Origin: Blasia pusilla
Lineage: Eukaryota; Marchantiophyta; Marchantiopsida; Blasiales
Length of the DNA: 64,000 nt
Assembly (NCBI GenBank): GCA_050084515.1
Contig: CM114272.1
Coordinates: forward strand, 23,994,001 to 24,058,000
Direction of reading: 5' to 3'
Notes under the pieces: generated by a model
What the model was told of the DNA's origin: nothing
Seen by the model: the letters and a program-made list of their open reading frames with translations, nothing else
The model's database searches: none
Shown: positions 23,453-35,165 of the stretch, in pieces
How positions within the stretch are numbered: position 1 is the first letter of the stretch
Layout: each line of letters starts with the position of its first letter
Translations under genes and position numbers: made by a program

Positions 23453-24397
23453 CTACTGGTCCCAGTTCTCCTTCCTGATCTTGAGCTCTTGAGCAATCCT
23501 CTGCTCTCGTAAGTTGAGTGCCTCCTGTTTCAGCAGATTGGCAAACTGGGTTCCAACGCAGTAACGTCTGACTTCTGGGGAAGCATTTCTACTACGGGGT
23601 TTGCGTACACTAGTGGGCGCCCTGAAGTGAATCTTCACGGGATTGTCAACCCCAAACTTCTTTTCATCTGCGTCCAAATCCATGCGACAGTCCTTCATTT
23701 TGGCCGTCAAGTGAATACCCTTCCTGCTTTTGTCCCTCTCCAACGAGAAGCTGTTGGATCCCGGCACCATGGTTATGCTGGCAGCGCCGTTGGCTCCCTG
23801 CATCCGCATGCCGTATGCTCCACCCTTCCCCTCTGGATTCTCTTTGGCAGTAGTCCTAGGCCGGACACCAGCACTTGTGTAATATGGTGTTTGGAACTGG
23901 TCTTCATATCTGGGAGAAACCATCCGTCTGCCCCGGCGACTGTGGTGCATCATCTCTTTGAACTCCGTGTTCCTTCCGAAGGCGCAGTATCCATGGGCAT
24001 GTGACCGGTGCACGTTGCGCGTGCTGTTTTGCCCGGTGTAGTACGGAGGCCGGTTCCGGGGTGGGCATTGATTGTGGGCGTAGGACGTGTGGCCGCGAGG
24101 AGAAGGAGAGCGGCTATGGTGAGAGGGGGAAGGGGTTCGACCTGATGGTGGGTACCGGCTTGCGCTTTTCTGCTGATTCATTAAAGTCGCAATTTGATCG
24201 CGTGCCTCCGTCAGAGCCTTCGCCAATCCCGAGACTATGTCCCAAATGGGTTCCATCTTCCTCTCCCCCTGCTCTCCGTATTCTGCCGTTTGTCGGTGCG
24301 ATTGTTGAGCCCTCTGTCTCGCCTGTCTTGACATCAACGGGCATACATAAGGTGTTTGTGCGTGCGTCTCGAACCGAGGCCCTCCGGGTGCACTCAC
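23453..24397 (-). CDS. Gag-like open frame of a probable LTR retroelement fragment
   Basis: Open frame of 314 residues. It begins with an arginine/glutamine-rich segment (SRQARQRAQQSHRQ) and a short helical segment (LAKALTEARDQIATLMNQQK), then has a long Arg/Ser/Pro-rich basic region and ends EALNLREQRIAQELKIRK. No protease, RT or integrase frame is attached. The upstream DNA on the same strand (about 24,960-25,000) resembles an LTR-to-primer-binding-site junction (GACAAATTGGGGGC). Both suggest the 5' end of a Ty3-like element, but the call rests on general resemblance. A lineage-specific host gene is the alternative. Confidence 0.35.
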   Translation of the reverse strand: MSAPGGPRFETHAQTPYVCPLMSRQARQRAQQSHRQTAEYGEQGERKMEPIWDIVSGLAKALTEARDQIATLMNQQKSASRYPPSGRTPSPSHHSRSPSPRGHTSYAHNQCPPRNRPPYYTGQNSTRNVHRSHAHGYCAFGRNTEFKEMMHHSRRGRRMVSPRYEDQFQTPYYTSAGVRPRTTAKENPEGKGGAYGMRMQGANGAASITMVPGSNSFSLERDKSRKGIHLTAKMKDCRMDLDADEKKFGVDNPVKIHFRAPTSVRKPRSRNASPEVRRYCVGTQFANLLKQEALNLREQRIAQELKIRKENWDQ

Positions 24398-25139
24398 AGA
24401 CAGTAGTGCGAGGAGTTCAGTACAGATCTCTAGAGAGTTGCATTGCTGAATCTATGCTGGTGAGAATTTGCGGATTGAGTGAGCGAGGTGCTCATTCAAT
24501 GGGTTTGTTGGAGAGCGTGATTGAGGAGCTCATTCAATCAATTTGTAGGTACAGGGTACATGAGAAGTGTCAAGTATACGAAAGGAATTCTAGAAACTGG
24601 ACATCAGTCTGCGCATTTCTTGAAGATTGGTGAAGTGGAAAAGACGCAGAGAGAGTGAAGTCGGGAATTAGCTGGAAAAAGTGTAAAGTTAGGAAGTTTC
24701 ACACTTCATTGATTGAACGAGTGAACGAATTCAATGAGGAGTCGGACCTAAATGGCGGAATTAGATACTTCTTTCTCCTGATCAGTTGCAAGCAGCAAAG
24801 ATACAAACATCAAAGCAGAGGTGTTGCGGTGAACCGTACTGCCGCCTGGAATTTGCTGTGGTACGGACATGGCGAGCCCGGAACAAACTTATCCATGTTT
24901 GGGCGACGCGAGACTCAGCTCTGTGGTGACGGGAGAGATACCAGATCGATCCGTCTCGTTCCAAAAACAAAAGCCCCCAATTTGTCAGGACCGGTGGAAA
25001 CCTCATCTGTCGCTGAATCGGGTGTAGAGTAATCTCACAGCTCGGGAATCCGGGCCCCCCTCTATCCAACCGGAGCCTGAATCCTGCGCCTCTGGGCAGT
25101 CCCCAAATCGTCGCTCTGTGGACTCCATCGGTTTCTAAG
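24398..25139 (-). mobile_element. Possible LTR/leader region of the gag-like fragment
   Basis: Read on the minus strand, CTGACAAATTGGGGGCTTTT followed by TTGGAACGAGACGG recalls the LTR end, primer-binding site and leader of plant Ty3-type elements. No second LTR was found, so the assignment is tentative. Open frames here are not recognisable. Confidence 0.25.
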
Positions 25140-25784
25140 ATGGCATGGCAGAGACTTTGCGAATCGGCAGAATTCCGCTGCCACGGAAGCTCGCGTGGCG
25201 ACGGAAGTTCATCTTATCCGCGGGTGCTCCGCAGCACCAGAGGAATCAGGAGATTCGCGAGCCGGCTACGTCCACAGGATCCTTTGCCCGCGACTCATGA
25301 GAGCGCGCAGAGCAGCTGCAAAGCTGCGGTCGACAGAAAGCCCGAATGCCTCACCATAACACCTTACGGCGCGCAACCATTTGCAATATTATTCTCGTCC
25401 TGAATTCATCCCCCATTCCTAGATTCATTCCCCTCCAAACACCAGCCAAGTCCATCGCCATCGACGCTGGCAGACTGTGAACCTCCACTTCTCAGCGTCC
25501 GCCGCTTCGTTAACGATCGCTGTCGGAAGAACAATGACTCCCCACTTTCGCGTCGCCGACTGCATCCGACCGTGAGAAACGAAACAAGATGCGTGCGCCA
25601 CCCGATCCGCTCCGAATAAGCTCCGGACGCAAAGCGTGCCGGATTAAAGCAGGGGATCGTAAGCGCTGCCACTCCTTTGCAAGTCTGCGCTGGTTGGCCG
25701 CAAGACGTTCGGTGATTGGACCGCGCGACCAGCGGACGTACACTCCATCCACAAGATCTTCCTTGCGTGCATCAGTTCCACGTC
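25140..25784. other. GC-rich region upstream of the unknown gene
   Basis: Composition is GC-rich and CpG-rich compared with the flanks, as expected of a promoter-proximal region. Open frames on both strands show no recognisable protein. Confidence 0.3.
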
Positions 25785-25846
25785 CACGTGTCCCTCCATG
25801 ACTGCCTACCCCAATGGATGCTCCGTGAGCGTGGGGCTCTATATAT
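25785..25846 (+). promoter_or_regulatory. G-box and TATA box of the 26,132-30,864 gene
   Basis: A CACGTG G-box (25,785-25,790) lies 50 bp before TATATAT (25,840-25,846), which sits in a GC-rich setting. Transcription would start near 25,870. Two short upstream open frames (ATGs near 25,975 and 26,069) precede the main start at 26,132. Confidence 0.5.
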
Positions 25847-26131
25847 GATGCCCCCCCGTGCGAGAGATCGCGAACGAGCGAAAGAGTTTTGACTTGTCTT
25901 CTCTTCCCTGAACGAAGTTTCGCGATCGTCTGTGTGCGGTCAACTTAGACGGACGGAACTGACTGTAGGCCGACATGGACATGGAGGTTTAACCTGCGAA
26001 TTCGTGGCGGTCGGGCGGGCGGGCAGGCGTAGGCGAGGATCTGGAAGAGATCGTTGAGAGGAAAGGGGATGAAGGTGGTGAGGTGCGAGCGGCGGGCAAG
26101 GGGTTGCAAGATTTGATTGCTTGAGGTGGAA

Positions 26132-29100
26132 ATGGGCACAGGGAGTGGAGCCGGCAGGTGCGCAAGCTCTGGCAACGTGAATCTCTGGTTGAGGTTGATT
26201 GTGGCGTTTCTGGTTCTGCTCGTGTCGGTTCTGCTCGCGCATCAGAAGGGTGTCAACTTTCACGATCTGCTGAAGAACTTTCCCTGGTACCCTCCGTGGA
26301 ATCCGATGAAGTGCGGACAGACCAGAATCGGGAAGTTCGTGATAAATGTGTGCATGCTCAACAGACGATGAGGCGGAATAAGACGATTATGTCGTAGATG
26401 TGTGACTCGACTCGATGCCCTTTGGAGAGACTTTCTCAAAATCTCCACTTAGGAAGAAGGCGAAGGATTTCGGACATAAAGGAAACATCCCCTCTTGTGC
26501 GTGATCTTGCGTATAGGAGGAAGGAATGGACACCATTCGATGCAGAAGCCCCTGAATCTCCCCCGAAAAGGTTGGTGAGATGGATTTAAAAACTAGTCGA
26601 GAGTTGCCGCAGGGTGAAGGGACTCGCGTTGGCGCAGTTTTTTCAAGTTATTCTGGCGTCATATGGACGTCCTGTATGAATTTTCCGAACAGATGGACTC
26701 CAAAGTGAATCAGACAGTTCTCGGGAGTCGCCCGATCGGTGCGCTTCAGAAGAGGCCCTCATGATCGCGCGGAACACATGTGCTCACACCTTTGAGAACG
26801 GCCAACTTCAGGAGTTTCTGTTGCGACAAATTATCGTGAACATGCTTGTGGAAGCACCCCAAGAAATGGAGTGGAATATGTTCCTGGAGAACCTTTCACC
26901 CGAGATTGGTCTCCAGGAATTGACCCGAGATATTGAAAGCGTGTTTTTGGGTAATCTTTCGCAGCTTGACACAGCATTACTCGAAGAGACCCAACTGCAG
27001 ATGGACTCCGAATCTCTTCCAGGAGCGGTACCCAGTACGTCGCCAAACGGCCCTCAAGGACTGGCTCCATTGACCGGGTTCAATACTTTCAAGGTGAAGG
27101 CTGAAGAGCTCGATAAGACTACCGTCCAAGATGTGGTGGAATCTAACAAAATCGAGGACATGCCCAGGTTGAAGCATTCAAAAAGACAACACGATCTGGT
27201 CGCCCTGGAACAAAGTCATTCGGAGGCATGTAAGAGTGGGAAACATGAAGGTGAAACCGTGGAGCCCGAGATTTTTAAGCGCAACCCCCGATTGGTCGTG
27301 TCGAAATTACTTCAAGAGATCGTTGAATTGGTGTGCTCTATAGTTCTCGAGGAAATTGATCGACACGCGGATCCAGGCTTGCTTCAAATCGGTCGAAAGC
27401 TTGACGATATCTGCACACAGATAATCACGGATATGTTTCGAGAGAATCCGCAACAAATCGCCTCGACTTTGCTTCTGACGAAACCCCATGAGATAGACTT
27501 GGATGTGCTTCAGATGCTTTTTCAGCGGAATGGTCATCACAATCTGCACCGTGTGGTTCCCCGGCGCGTTGAGGCCATGATGGACGAGATCTCCGAACTT
27601 GTTGATCGGAGCATGCCCCAAAGTTTATCTCAGCAGGAAACTCGTCCTGTGGTCGTGGAGGAAAAGGTCCAGGAAAAAACCTTGGATTTACCTCAACCCC
27701 ATGAATCGATAATGCCACAAAATGCTTCTAAACCGGAATGTCAAGCTGTTGAGCAGTCGCTCGAAGAGAAGATATTTTGTAACGAAGTTGCAAACAGTTA
27801 CAAGGAAATGGATTTGAGTTTCTTTCAGAGAGAATCCCCACGGGGTGAATATATAGTGCTTGAGGACCGGCATGTGGCCCAAGATTCCTCTCAAAAAAGG
27901 ATCTTCGTCACACTGCGGGAACATGTAGACTTGTTTCCGACCAGCAAACTCGAGCCTGATGTGCTCCGAGAGGTGGGGTCTGATACATTTTGTTTGGAGG
28001 CATTGCCCGAACAAGAAGGGAAGTCGAGCGTACTTTCGGAGCTCTTGGAACAACTTGTTTCGAGAATGTCTGATGCAATATCGCCGCTGATTGAGCTGGA
28101 GGTGTTCCAGGAGGTCACTCGGCAAGTGGTATGGCCAGCACTTCACGAGCTGAACCAAAAGATCCAGGACGTACTCGCTGAATTGGATCTGCTGCCGGAG
28201 AGACACCAGGATCTCGAACAAGATATCTTCGATGAGATTCCTCAACTGTTGAACTTTGAACCACTCGAAGAGTCGTCTCCGGAGTCGATGGAATATGTCG
28301 TTCATATGCCTTCCGAGCAGAATGTTCTGCCAAGGAATTGGTCTGAATCAGATGCAAATCCCAGACACATCGAGGCAGAAGTTCTTCCAGAGGCGGGGCA
28401 CGATGTCCCTTCAATCAAAAACGGAGATTTGATCGAGGAGCGTTTCAAGAAAGCTGGCTCGCATCCACCCGAACGAGTCCAGAATCAAATGCTCCTGGAC
28501 TTTTGCCCATGGATAGACTCTTACGAACATGTGGGTGAGAAGTTGCATTTTCAGGAGCTCTTGGAGCGGCTTCAGCTTGGTCTGCCCCTACTAGGAACCG
28601 GACGGACGGATGGGATCTCTGAGAAGGTGGACACGAATGTGCCTCCGGATTTGCGACATAAGGTCGACTCAGACCTTCTTAAAGTGTGTTTCCAGCTGGC
28701 TAACTTCAACCTGATCCAAGAAATGCTCCAACCTTCCGAGCACAGCAACATCCAGGAGACATCTGATCGGGTGGAGTTTCAGGTACATGATGGATCACTT
28801 CGAGAGATTAGGAACTCGTGTATACTCCGTTGCGGGAATCCAAACCAGCATATGCTGCAAGGATCATCAGCTCACGAATTGGATCCATGGCTCGTGCTCC
28901 AAGAATGCTTCCAGCAAGACGACTCGACACGGCCTCCAGGGCTAGATTCTTGCCTCTCCATGAAGTTTCATGAGCAGGAGCTCCCTCAGAAACTCGGTTC
29001 CAGTCCGTCTCTGGTAGAGTTCACCCAGAAGAGTGACCAAGTTGACGAAATAGCTGACCAGATGGCGGCAGGCGCCCATGTCCAAGACGACATGAATCCA

Positions 29101-30864
29101 GACATTCGATTACGTTTCCAGATGACAGACCTTCAAGTCATGAATCGAACGGGGATCCGACAACTCGAAGGTAAAACCCTTCCAGAGTTTACTCCACACT
29201 ATAGATTAATCGATGGGCTTTCTCCACAGGAAATGGACTCATCTGACACCGTCCAGGATCCTTTTGAGCATGTTGATTCGGTTCTGCCCGACGTGAAACA
29301 CCCACAAATCCTATCTAACGTGCTTCAGGCGACCCTCGAGCAGGTTGGAGGTTGTGTCCACGAGGAGTCGTCTCAACAAAACAAGTCAATTATTGATCTG
29401 CAGAGTTCACAGGCTAAGCACTGGGAGTCAATTTCCTGTCCAAAACTCGACGTGATTCGAGCGACTGCTCAAGAGCTTGACTCCTGTGTTCTTGAACAGC
29501 GGGAGAAGCAGGATTCAAAGGTGTCACGTCTATTCATAGAGATTAACGTGAGTCGGCTCATTGCTGATTACGAGAACTCCCAGATGTCTGACACCATGGA
29601 AGCGTTGGATTTGCTTCACGTAGTTCCTCCGGAGTTGGATTCAGACTGGAGTCCAGCGGGGACTTCTCAAGAGCTTGACACACAGGCGGGCGATTTCCCT
29701 CTGCCTGACGTAAAACCTCCGCGACTTGATTCTCACAGATCCCCGGCTCTTCGGTTATTGCTGCCCAAACCAGTCACATGTAAAAATCTCCATAAGCCTC
29801 ATCCACAACTGAAAATTCGGAATGTGTCCCCGCTATCGCATTTGAACGCGATGCAGCCATCCATAGAACTGATTGAAGGTAGCAAATGTAGACAACCACC
29901 GCTGGAAATAGACTCGGATGTTCTTCAGTTATTATTCCTTCGACGAATTGAATTAAATGAGTTGCAATTGCAAAACCGAAAAAACCAGGAGAAATGGACT
30001 CGAACCTTTCGACAAACTGAATGTGAGTCGAAGGGGTTTAGTCATAAGCCGGACCCAAGTTTTCTCGGAACACGCGCGACATTTCAAGAAGAGGTTCTCG
30101 ATCAGGAATTCCCGATCTGTAGAGGATCGGATTTAAACTGGATCATCCACGAAATTGAATCCAGCATGCTTCAGGAAATTACCGATTCTATGGGATCAGA
30201 CGAGCTTCAAGCTGGTGAGATGCGTACAGATACGACTGCTGCAGTTCCCGATCAGACTTGCTCTACCGGACCCCAAGCGTTCCTACACAGTAAATCCTCC
30301 AACAACGTTCAACCTGACGAGCTAGATGATGGGCCGACTGTTACTGCATCTCGAGTGGACTCAAATGTCTCTGAAATGAGTAGGCAGCTGAACAGGGTAC
30401 TAAGCAGGGTCACTGAAATCCCAGAAAGTTCTCGGAAGATTGGATCCATCCTTCCTTCGGAGGCACCCCGACCCTCTCACCTGAACGTGCTGCGATCCGT
30501 TCACTTGAACATGCTTCTTGGGATGCATCGATTGATGACTCCGAGGCACATCGGTGGACTCTCAGATGTGCTGCTACTTCCTGAACAGATGAATGCGGAA
30601 ACAGTTTTCCGATACCTGAATGATCCGGTTGTGCCCGAAGCAGAATTCAAAAGCCCCTTAAAGACCCCAAATTTCTCCCAATTCCACGAACCCTCGAGTG
30701 TCCTACGGCTCTCCATTTTCGGTCTTCTTGTCCTTGCGGGGGGGTTGCACTTTGTAGAGAACCTGCAACAGATTCTCTGCGATGAGCAGCGACCTGCTTT
30801 TGCTCCAGAAGCTTGGGCGCATTTAGGTGCTTCCCTTCTTCATATGATCATCCTTGGACTATAA
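26132..30864 (+). CDS. Large protein of unknown function with hydrophobic segments near both ends
   Basis: The frame from 26,761 to 30,864 is open for 1,367 codons without an intron. A model joining it to the promoter is exons 26132-26338, 26398-26570, 26718-30864: GT-AG sites, phases 0 and 2, about 1,508 residues. Exon 1 encodes a single hydrophobic helix (WLRLIVAFLVLLVSVLLA). The large exon is acidic, rich in Glu, Gln, Leu and Ser, and repeatedly shows phrases of the type SDVLQ.LF, LQEI, DSDLLK and MDS. A hydrophobic segment lies near the C-terminus (LRLSIFGLLVLAGGLHFV). I recognise no domain. The irregular internal repetition suggests decayed helical repeats. The long frame is secure; the first two exons are inferred. 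Confidence 0.5.
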
Positions 30865-31159
30865 AGTTGAGGATTCTGAGATCCCTATCCCGTCTGCTGT
30901 CTCGACAGGCCTGCTCACGTTCCTCCTCCGTGCATGGAGGTAACAGTGAGAAAGTTGAGTAAGGCTCGCAACCACGCACGCCCATCCAGTGATTTAAAAA
31001 TAGAATAAAAAGAATGCTGCATCGCGTATAATCTAAGCATCCAGTCGCTTGTTTCGGAGGTCGTAATCTCCTGCCAGGAGTTGGTGTTCCCCCATTGGCT
31101 CTAGGGCAATCGCGATCTCTAGAGGTGTAGAGAGAACCACGATGAGACACTCTTCTTTG
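30865..31159. other. 3' flank of the unknown gene
   Basis: Nothing recognisable. Probably the 3' UTR and spacer. Confidence 0.3.
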
Positions 31160-31532
31160 TAAGGAGTCCGCTGGTTCTTACAGAAGGATTTCTGTCAGAG
31201 TTCTGTATGAGAATCCGGAACTCACCTGGTTCGTCTTTGTGACTGAGGTTCAGGACTTGCAAACACTTTGCACTGATCATGTGTTGCAGCGCCTGCAGGA
31301 GGACCCGACGCTACGAAAGCTCAAACTCTCGGCAATGAGCCGATCCACTGCTGAATCGACCAACGCACGAAAGAGAGCGATCTTGTGCTCACACCTTACG
31401 GAGGTTCTACGGTATGTGCAACTGCAAGGACAAGAAAGCCACGACGAATGTTTCTGCCACTCCAGGAACGACAAGCCATCGCTCAATTGCAGTCTCTCCT
31501 ACAGCTGCGAGAGACGTGAGCCCAGGAGGTAG
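31160..31532 (+). CDS. Possible coding fragment, unknown
   Basis: An open frame contains a protein-like stretch (VLYENPELTWFVFVTEVQDL, then HVLQRLQEDPTLRKLKLS) and turns Cys/Ser-rich after about 31,440. There is no ATG at the beginning, so it would have to be an internal exon or a gene fragment. A GT-AG boundary could lie near 31,430. No family is recognised. Confidence 0.25.
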
Positions 31533-32843
31533 AATAAAAAATCACTTGCACCGTCTTGATCTTGATCGATGCACCGCACCCTACCCTTCGCGTCATTCGT
31601 TCGCGCAGTGGACTTATCCTTCATCCCCACAATCCAGTGCGACGAATACTGTCTAAGTATCCGTGAATGACGAGAAAGAAAGTATTTAGTTCAGCTACTG
31701 AGTTCTGGATTCTTCCAAACACGCCTGTTCTCAGCGCCGGCAGATACTACCGGATAGTTCCCCACGAGCTCTTCTTAGTCTTCTCGTTTCGATGCCCGGC
31801 TCTTGCTCTACCCTCTCTATTAAGTCTTCCTCGCATGAGCACAAGACAATAAATAGCGAGTAATAATGTGCTTACTTATGATGGGTTTTGGGTTTGGAGA
31901 AGCATCTAGAACCTAGAGTAACACGGCATGGAGACATACGTAAGAGGAGAGGTACACCAATAGAGAGGTAACACGGCCCGTTACACTAACACGGGATTAC
32001 TAATAGAAGTTAGAAAGCACTAACTAACACGAGGAGTTGATTAACGAGGAGTTAAAATATTTTTATTAAGGTCCCTATTCACACTCACAATGCACGGTTG
32101 AAAAGTCACTTGCACCGTAATAAACCTATGCACTTCGTATATTAGTAATCCGTATACTAGTAAGTATTAATAAAAAAGTGTTTGAAGAAATTTTCTTAAT
32201 AAAAAATTAAAAATGCTACATATAAATTCAAATTCGTTTCTTTTTGAATTTGAAATATGGACATCTGAAATATTTTATTCTTATTTAATTATAATATATC
32301 AATTGGCCTTAAAAAACAGATGTCAATATTAGTTTTTAAAAATTATGTTTAAAATTTAAAATTTTATTTAATTATAAAATTAAATAGAATTTACATTTTT
32401 TAAAATATTAATAGAATAAAAAATTTCACCTTTAAATAACATCCATCTCTCCTAAATAATTTCACTCCTTCTTAAAAGCTCAAACAATAACTTTTATTCC
32501 TCTTCCCACCAAAATAACATTCATTAACCAAAATCTTAGTTAATTTTAATTAATGAAATCATTTTCCTTTTCCATTCAAATTCATTTTTTTTCCCAAAAT
32601 ATCACATGTGAATTAATAATATTATTTCAAAAAATGATCATGTTATTTATTTCAAATTTTAAATATGATCTCTATTTTCTAAAATCTTAAAAGAGTAATA
32701 ACATTTCACTGGTCTTAGTAATTACAATCCTCCATTCAAATTTAAATCATATCCCAATACACTAAGTAGTTTTATCTTTCCATAAAATTTAAACAAAATC
32801 TACTCCTCCATTTCCATAAAATATGAATTGTGGTAAAAATTCT
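31533..32843. other. AT-rich spacer
   Basis: No gene seen. The segment 32,160-32,840 is extremely AT-rich. Phrases such as taacacgg recur at 31,918-32,030. This ends at the sharp start of transposon copy 4. Confidence 0.4.
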
Positions 32844-33310
32844 ACCTAAACTCGGATATGCCGGACAACGCAAACCTGTGCACACAGTCCTCAGACACTT
32901 TCTCTCGATTCGACCCTGTGGGTCTTCGTCTCTCTTCCGCTGGGGCTTGATTATCGCCTTTAGCTCCTTGTAGAACTCCAAGCCAAGTTCGGGGTTGAGG
33001 ATTGCAATGTAACGCTGCATCTTGCTTGCAGTGTACTTTGTAGATGCAATATGACAGCGTGAATAAATTTAGCCCGTTCTGACGCGGAGACGTTCTCCCG
33101 TCGCTCCAGTTCCAACGTGGCGCTCTTCTTGACGGCTACATCTTAGGATATGAAGGTATTTGCCCAAGTCTTCTTCTTTATTTGAGCTCCCTTTGCCAGC
33201 ATCTCATCGACCAAATTGTCACCCAGGAATCCCTTGTACGCTGCAGGGTGCATCGTAAGGACTTTCTTAACCCTGTCGCAAACCTGCATCCAATGGTGGA
33301 TGACGTTCCC
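32844..33310 (-). pseudogene. Accessory-gene fragment, copy 4
   Basis: Reads KMQRYIAILNPELGLEFYKE and LKAIIKPQRKRDEDPQGRIE, matching the middle of the accessory protein in copy 1 (47,207-47,330) and copy 2 (55,300-55,450). It is truncated on the left and lacks the methyltransferase end. Confidence 0.7.
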
Positions 33311-33349
33311 CTCGGATAAAATCTTGCAAATCCAAACACAAGGTTAGAA

Positions 33350-33950
33350 TACTGCAACCCGTCGGTTTTCGTCTGGTTGCACTAGAGAGTCGTGAACAGA
33401 GAGTGCAACCGTCAAATTCTGATGGGTTGCAACACTCTCAGGAGATTTAAAGGATGTCCAATTCGTCGGAGTCCGACAGGTTGCGACAATTGCTTTGACT
33501 TGCAATCTCTTCGACGAAAATGTAATTTTTGCAACCCGTCGGACTCCGACGGGTTGCAACTCTGTCAACCCATCGGGGTCCAAAAGGTAACACATATATG
33601 CCCTTCGACATGAAGTGATGCAACCCGTTGGAGTCCGACGGGTTGCGGAATGACTCATATTCCTTGGTTCCAACCCATCGGACTCCGACGGGTTGTAAAA
33701 TGACTTCGATTCTGAGACAGGTTTTTGGATGAAAATTGCCCATAGCAATCCGTTGGAGTCCGAAAGTTTGCCCAATGGCCCTATTAAGTAGTAAGTGGAG
33801 GCCTAAAAGCAAGCTTTCAGACACCGAAGACTTGCCCTAGGGGGAAAATGCAACACGTCAGAATCCGACATGTTGCTTTTGGCCAACGTTTCCAAAAAAT
33901 AGGGGAGAGTCCAGCAACTCGTGGGACTCTAACAGGTTGCTTTAAGGCCT
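33350..33950. repeat. Intronic palindrome cluster, copy 4
   Basis: About eight or nine imperfect copies of the GCAACCCGTCGG / CCGACGGGTTGC palindrome occur here. They match one for one the cluster at 55,800-56,440 of copy 2, so their positions are inherited with the element. Confidence 0.75.
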
Positions 33951-34194
33951 CGGATGATTTCTTACCCCTCATTGTGCAACTCGTCATATGGTGGATTGTC
34001 ATTACCTTCCAGCAAAGGGGTCAATCTAACCGACGTGGTCAGCGGAGAAGGAAACCTCAGCTGATAGGAGGAACAACTACACCTTAAATTGCGGAATGAA
34101 AAAGGGAAATGAGAAAAATCTCAACCTTTGATACTTTTCAAGCCATTGAGTTGACCGTTGGTTCATGGGAGCCGTTGCATCGATGGCGACGTCG

Positions 34195-34760
34195 ACCGTT
34201 ACGGTGCTTTGCGCGTGGGAAATGTGCAACCCGTCATCCTCGTTATTCTTGTTCGGACGTGCAACCCGTCGGTCTCCGACGGGTTGCGTGCTTCCCTCGT
34301 CTTCGGATAACAAGGCGAGGTACCCGGACAACCCATCGCTCTCCAAGTGGTTTCCTGCTTCCCTTGTCTTGGGGTGACAAGGCAAGGTCCCTAGGCAACC
34401 CATCGATCTCTGACGGGTTGCAGCCTTCTTCGTCTTGGGGTAACAAGGCAAGGTCCTCAAGCAACCCGTCGATCTACCACGGGTTCCACAGTTCCCACCA
34501 TCCAGCAAAATTGAGGCACGGTCTCCGAGCAACATGTCTGTCCCTCACGGGTTGCACGGTTCCCTCAAGAAGAGAAATCGAGGCAAGGTCCTCGAGCAAC
34601 CCATTGGTCCCCGATGGGTTGCATGGTTCACTTGACAAGGGAAATCGAGGCGAGATCCCAGAGCAACCCGTCGATCCCCGACGGGTTGCACGGTTATCTC
34701 CAAAAGAGAAAGCGAGGTGAGGTACCTTTCCAACCCGTTGTAGTTCGATGGGTTGCCGTA
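34195..34760. repeat. Tandem palindrome array in the accessory-gene leader, copy 4
   Basis: Alternation of a palindrome (perfect arms at 34,261-34,287 and 34,663-34,689) with a 38-45-bp spacer containing phrases like aaatcgaggcaaggtcc. The period is about 65-70 bp over seven or eight units. The same array lies in copies 1, 2 and 3. Confidence 0.75.
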
Positions 34761-35165
34761 GGAAATCGATGCAAGGTCCTGTGGATCCCAACTCCGAAGA
34801 AATCAGAAAGGTCGCAGAGGCAGGGAGTACCGATCGACAACTGCGTTCAACCCAACGAACTTCGACGGGTTGCAAGTCGCATTGGGACTCTGACGGACTG
34901 TGGGACTTTGTGACTTTGCAACCCACGTGTTCGAGTCCCAAAATTTGCAACCCTTCGGACTCCGACAGGTTGCAACTTGTCAAAATCCGACGGATTGAAC
35001 CTTGTTCATGGCTAATTAACCTTGCAACGGGATCAATCCAAGGGGAATCCATTGCCTCAGAAAATCTCATCTACCAACCAACAGCTTGTCAATCGAATTC
35101 TATCAGGAGAATAATGGTCACTATTCACTATAGATTAAACATTCTCATTCTCATTTGGTTATTAT

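Larger units (their letters stand above)
32844..35165 (-). mobile_element. MULE-ParB/MTase element, copy 4 (deletion derivative)
   Basis: Homology to copy 2 begins at about 32,844 (equivalent to about 55,270) and runs to 35,165. It holds a central piece of the accessory gene, a hairpin-rich intron, the leader array and the divergent promoter segment (ACTATAGATTAAACATTCTC). About 1.6 kb present in copy 2 (about 56,445-58,070) is missing at about 33,990, and the whole transposase half is absent. AT-rich DNA flanks both sides. Confidence 0.75.

Noticed and set aside
27688-28305. 205-residue minus-strand frame
   Set aside because: Lies opposite the long plus-strand frame and has no recognisable content; a shadow.
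34195-34760. CRISPR-like array (regular repeats with spacers)
   Set aside because: Repeats are palindromic and vary, spacers are related to each other, and the context is a eukaryotic transposon without cas genes.
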